A stretch of DNA of 64,000 nucleotides from Paraktedonobacter carboxidivorans (GTDB lineage: Bacteria > Chloroflexota > Ktedonobacteria > Ktedonobacterales > Ktedonobacteraceae). The first letter of the stretch is position 1. Each line of letters starts with the position of its first letter. The DNA is taken from assembly GCA_041156125.1 (NCBI GenBank), contig JBEVTI010000007.1:123500-187499 (forward strand). Reading direction: 5' to 3'. Of this stretch, positions 63,877 through 64,000 are shown one piece after another. The notes under the pieces were generated by a model that was not told where the DNA came from, did no database searches, and saw only the letters and a list, made by a program, of their open reading frames with translations. The translations under genes and the position numbers were made by a program.

Positions 63877-64000
63877 CAGGGTTTCTCACAAGTCGTCTTG
63901 CGCTCTTGTAAACGTTTCAATTGGAGGGTCCAGGGAGTGTGGAAAGATGGGCGCCGCGGCGCCCATCTTTCCACACTCCCTGTTTTTCTCAGGGTGGGCG
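63877..64000 (+). repeat. MITE-like palindromic element, copy 5 (cut by window edge)
   Basis: Left end CAGGGTTTCTCACAAGTC, then blocks shared with copy 1 (GTCGTCTTGC, TTGGAGGGTC), a perfect loopless 52-bp palindrome (63931-63956 / 63957-63982) and TTTTTCTCAGGGTGGGCG. By comparison with copy 2, about 24 more bases of the right end should follow beyond the window. Confidence 0.75.

Noticed and set aside
63647..64000. selC tRNA gene next to selB
   Set aside because: No tRNA-like arms or TTCGA loop were found here or elsewhere in the window.

Overview
The window looks like chromosomal DNA of a Chloroflexota bacterium of the Ktedonobacteria type. This is an inference from gene content, not from a marker gene: a MinC-MinD-MinE set, FHA and zinc-ribbon proteins, a PASTA-type Ser/Thr kinase, an F420-type luciferase-like oxidoreductase, paired YbdK-type carboxylate-amine ligases, SelB, secreted S53 and GH18 enzymes with Thr/Pro linkers, and moderate-to-high GC. 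No rRNA, tRNA, CRISPR array, phage gene or intact transposase gene was found. About 48 genes are supported.

Layout. 1-6350 (mostly minus strand): the start of a cut-off membrane protein, minE, minD, minC, an FHA/double-zinc-ribbon protein and an XRE regulator whose N-terminus has no normal start codon. 6800-14460 (plus): a fatty-acid degradation cluster of acyl-CoA ligase, long acyl-CoA dehydrogenase, MaoC-like protein, thiolase and a FadN-type fusion enzyme. 14700-24230: an Rpn-like nuclease, alpha-galactosidase, a conserved-looking small protein, a methyltransferase, an XRE-GAF regulator, an excisionase-type HTH, a degenerate GGDEF plus MshEN protein and an OmpR-type response regulator. 24650-32400: haloalkane dehalogenase, an ECF sigma factor coupled to a membrane WD40 protein, a two-TM protein, cytidine deaminase and two tandem YbdK-type ligases. 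32400-42240: a transglutaminase-like/FHA pair, a metallo-beta-lactamase fold protein lacking half its metal ligands, a zinc-ribbon RGG/GS protein, a KAS III-like synthase, GNAT, a Glu/Ala repeat protein and DinB. 42700-51450: FtsH, a divergent HxlR/NmrA pair, an LLM oxidoreductase, a membrane protein, a lipoprotein, a short crotonase and a lytic transglycosylase. 51750-63650: a GH57/GT4 alpha-glucan pair, secreted GH18 chitinase-like and S53 protease, a PASTA kinase and SelB.

The most unusual feature is between the genes. Long, often loopless perfect palindromes (arms up to 36 bp) sit immediately after many stop codons, usually without a U-tract. Some of them are the cores of a small mobile-element-like family (MITE-like). 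Its ends start with CAGGGTTTCTCA, two copies are flanked by 8-9 bp direct repeats, and copies differ by paired substitutions that keep the palindrome intact. One copy runs off the right edge of the window. A second palindromic repeat family, an array of six consecutive hairpins and a 67-bp tandem repeat add to this.

Most start sites were re-chosen from ribosome-binding sites. Several recoverable promoters share an extended -10 of the form TGnTAtAcT.
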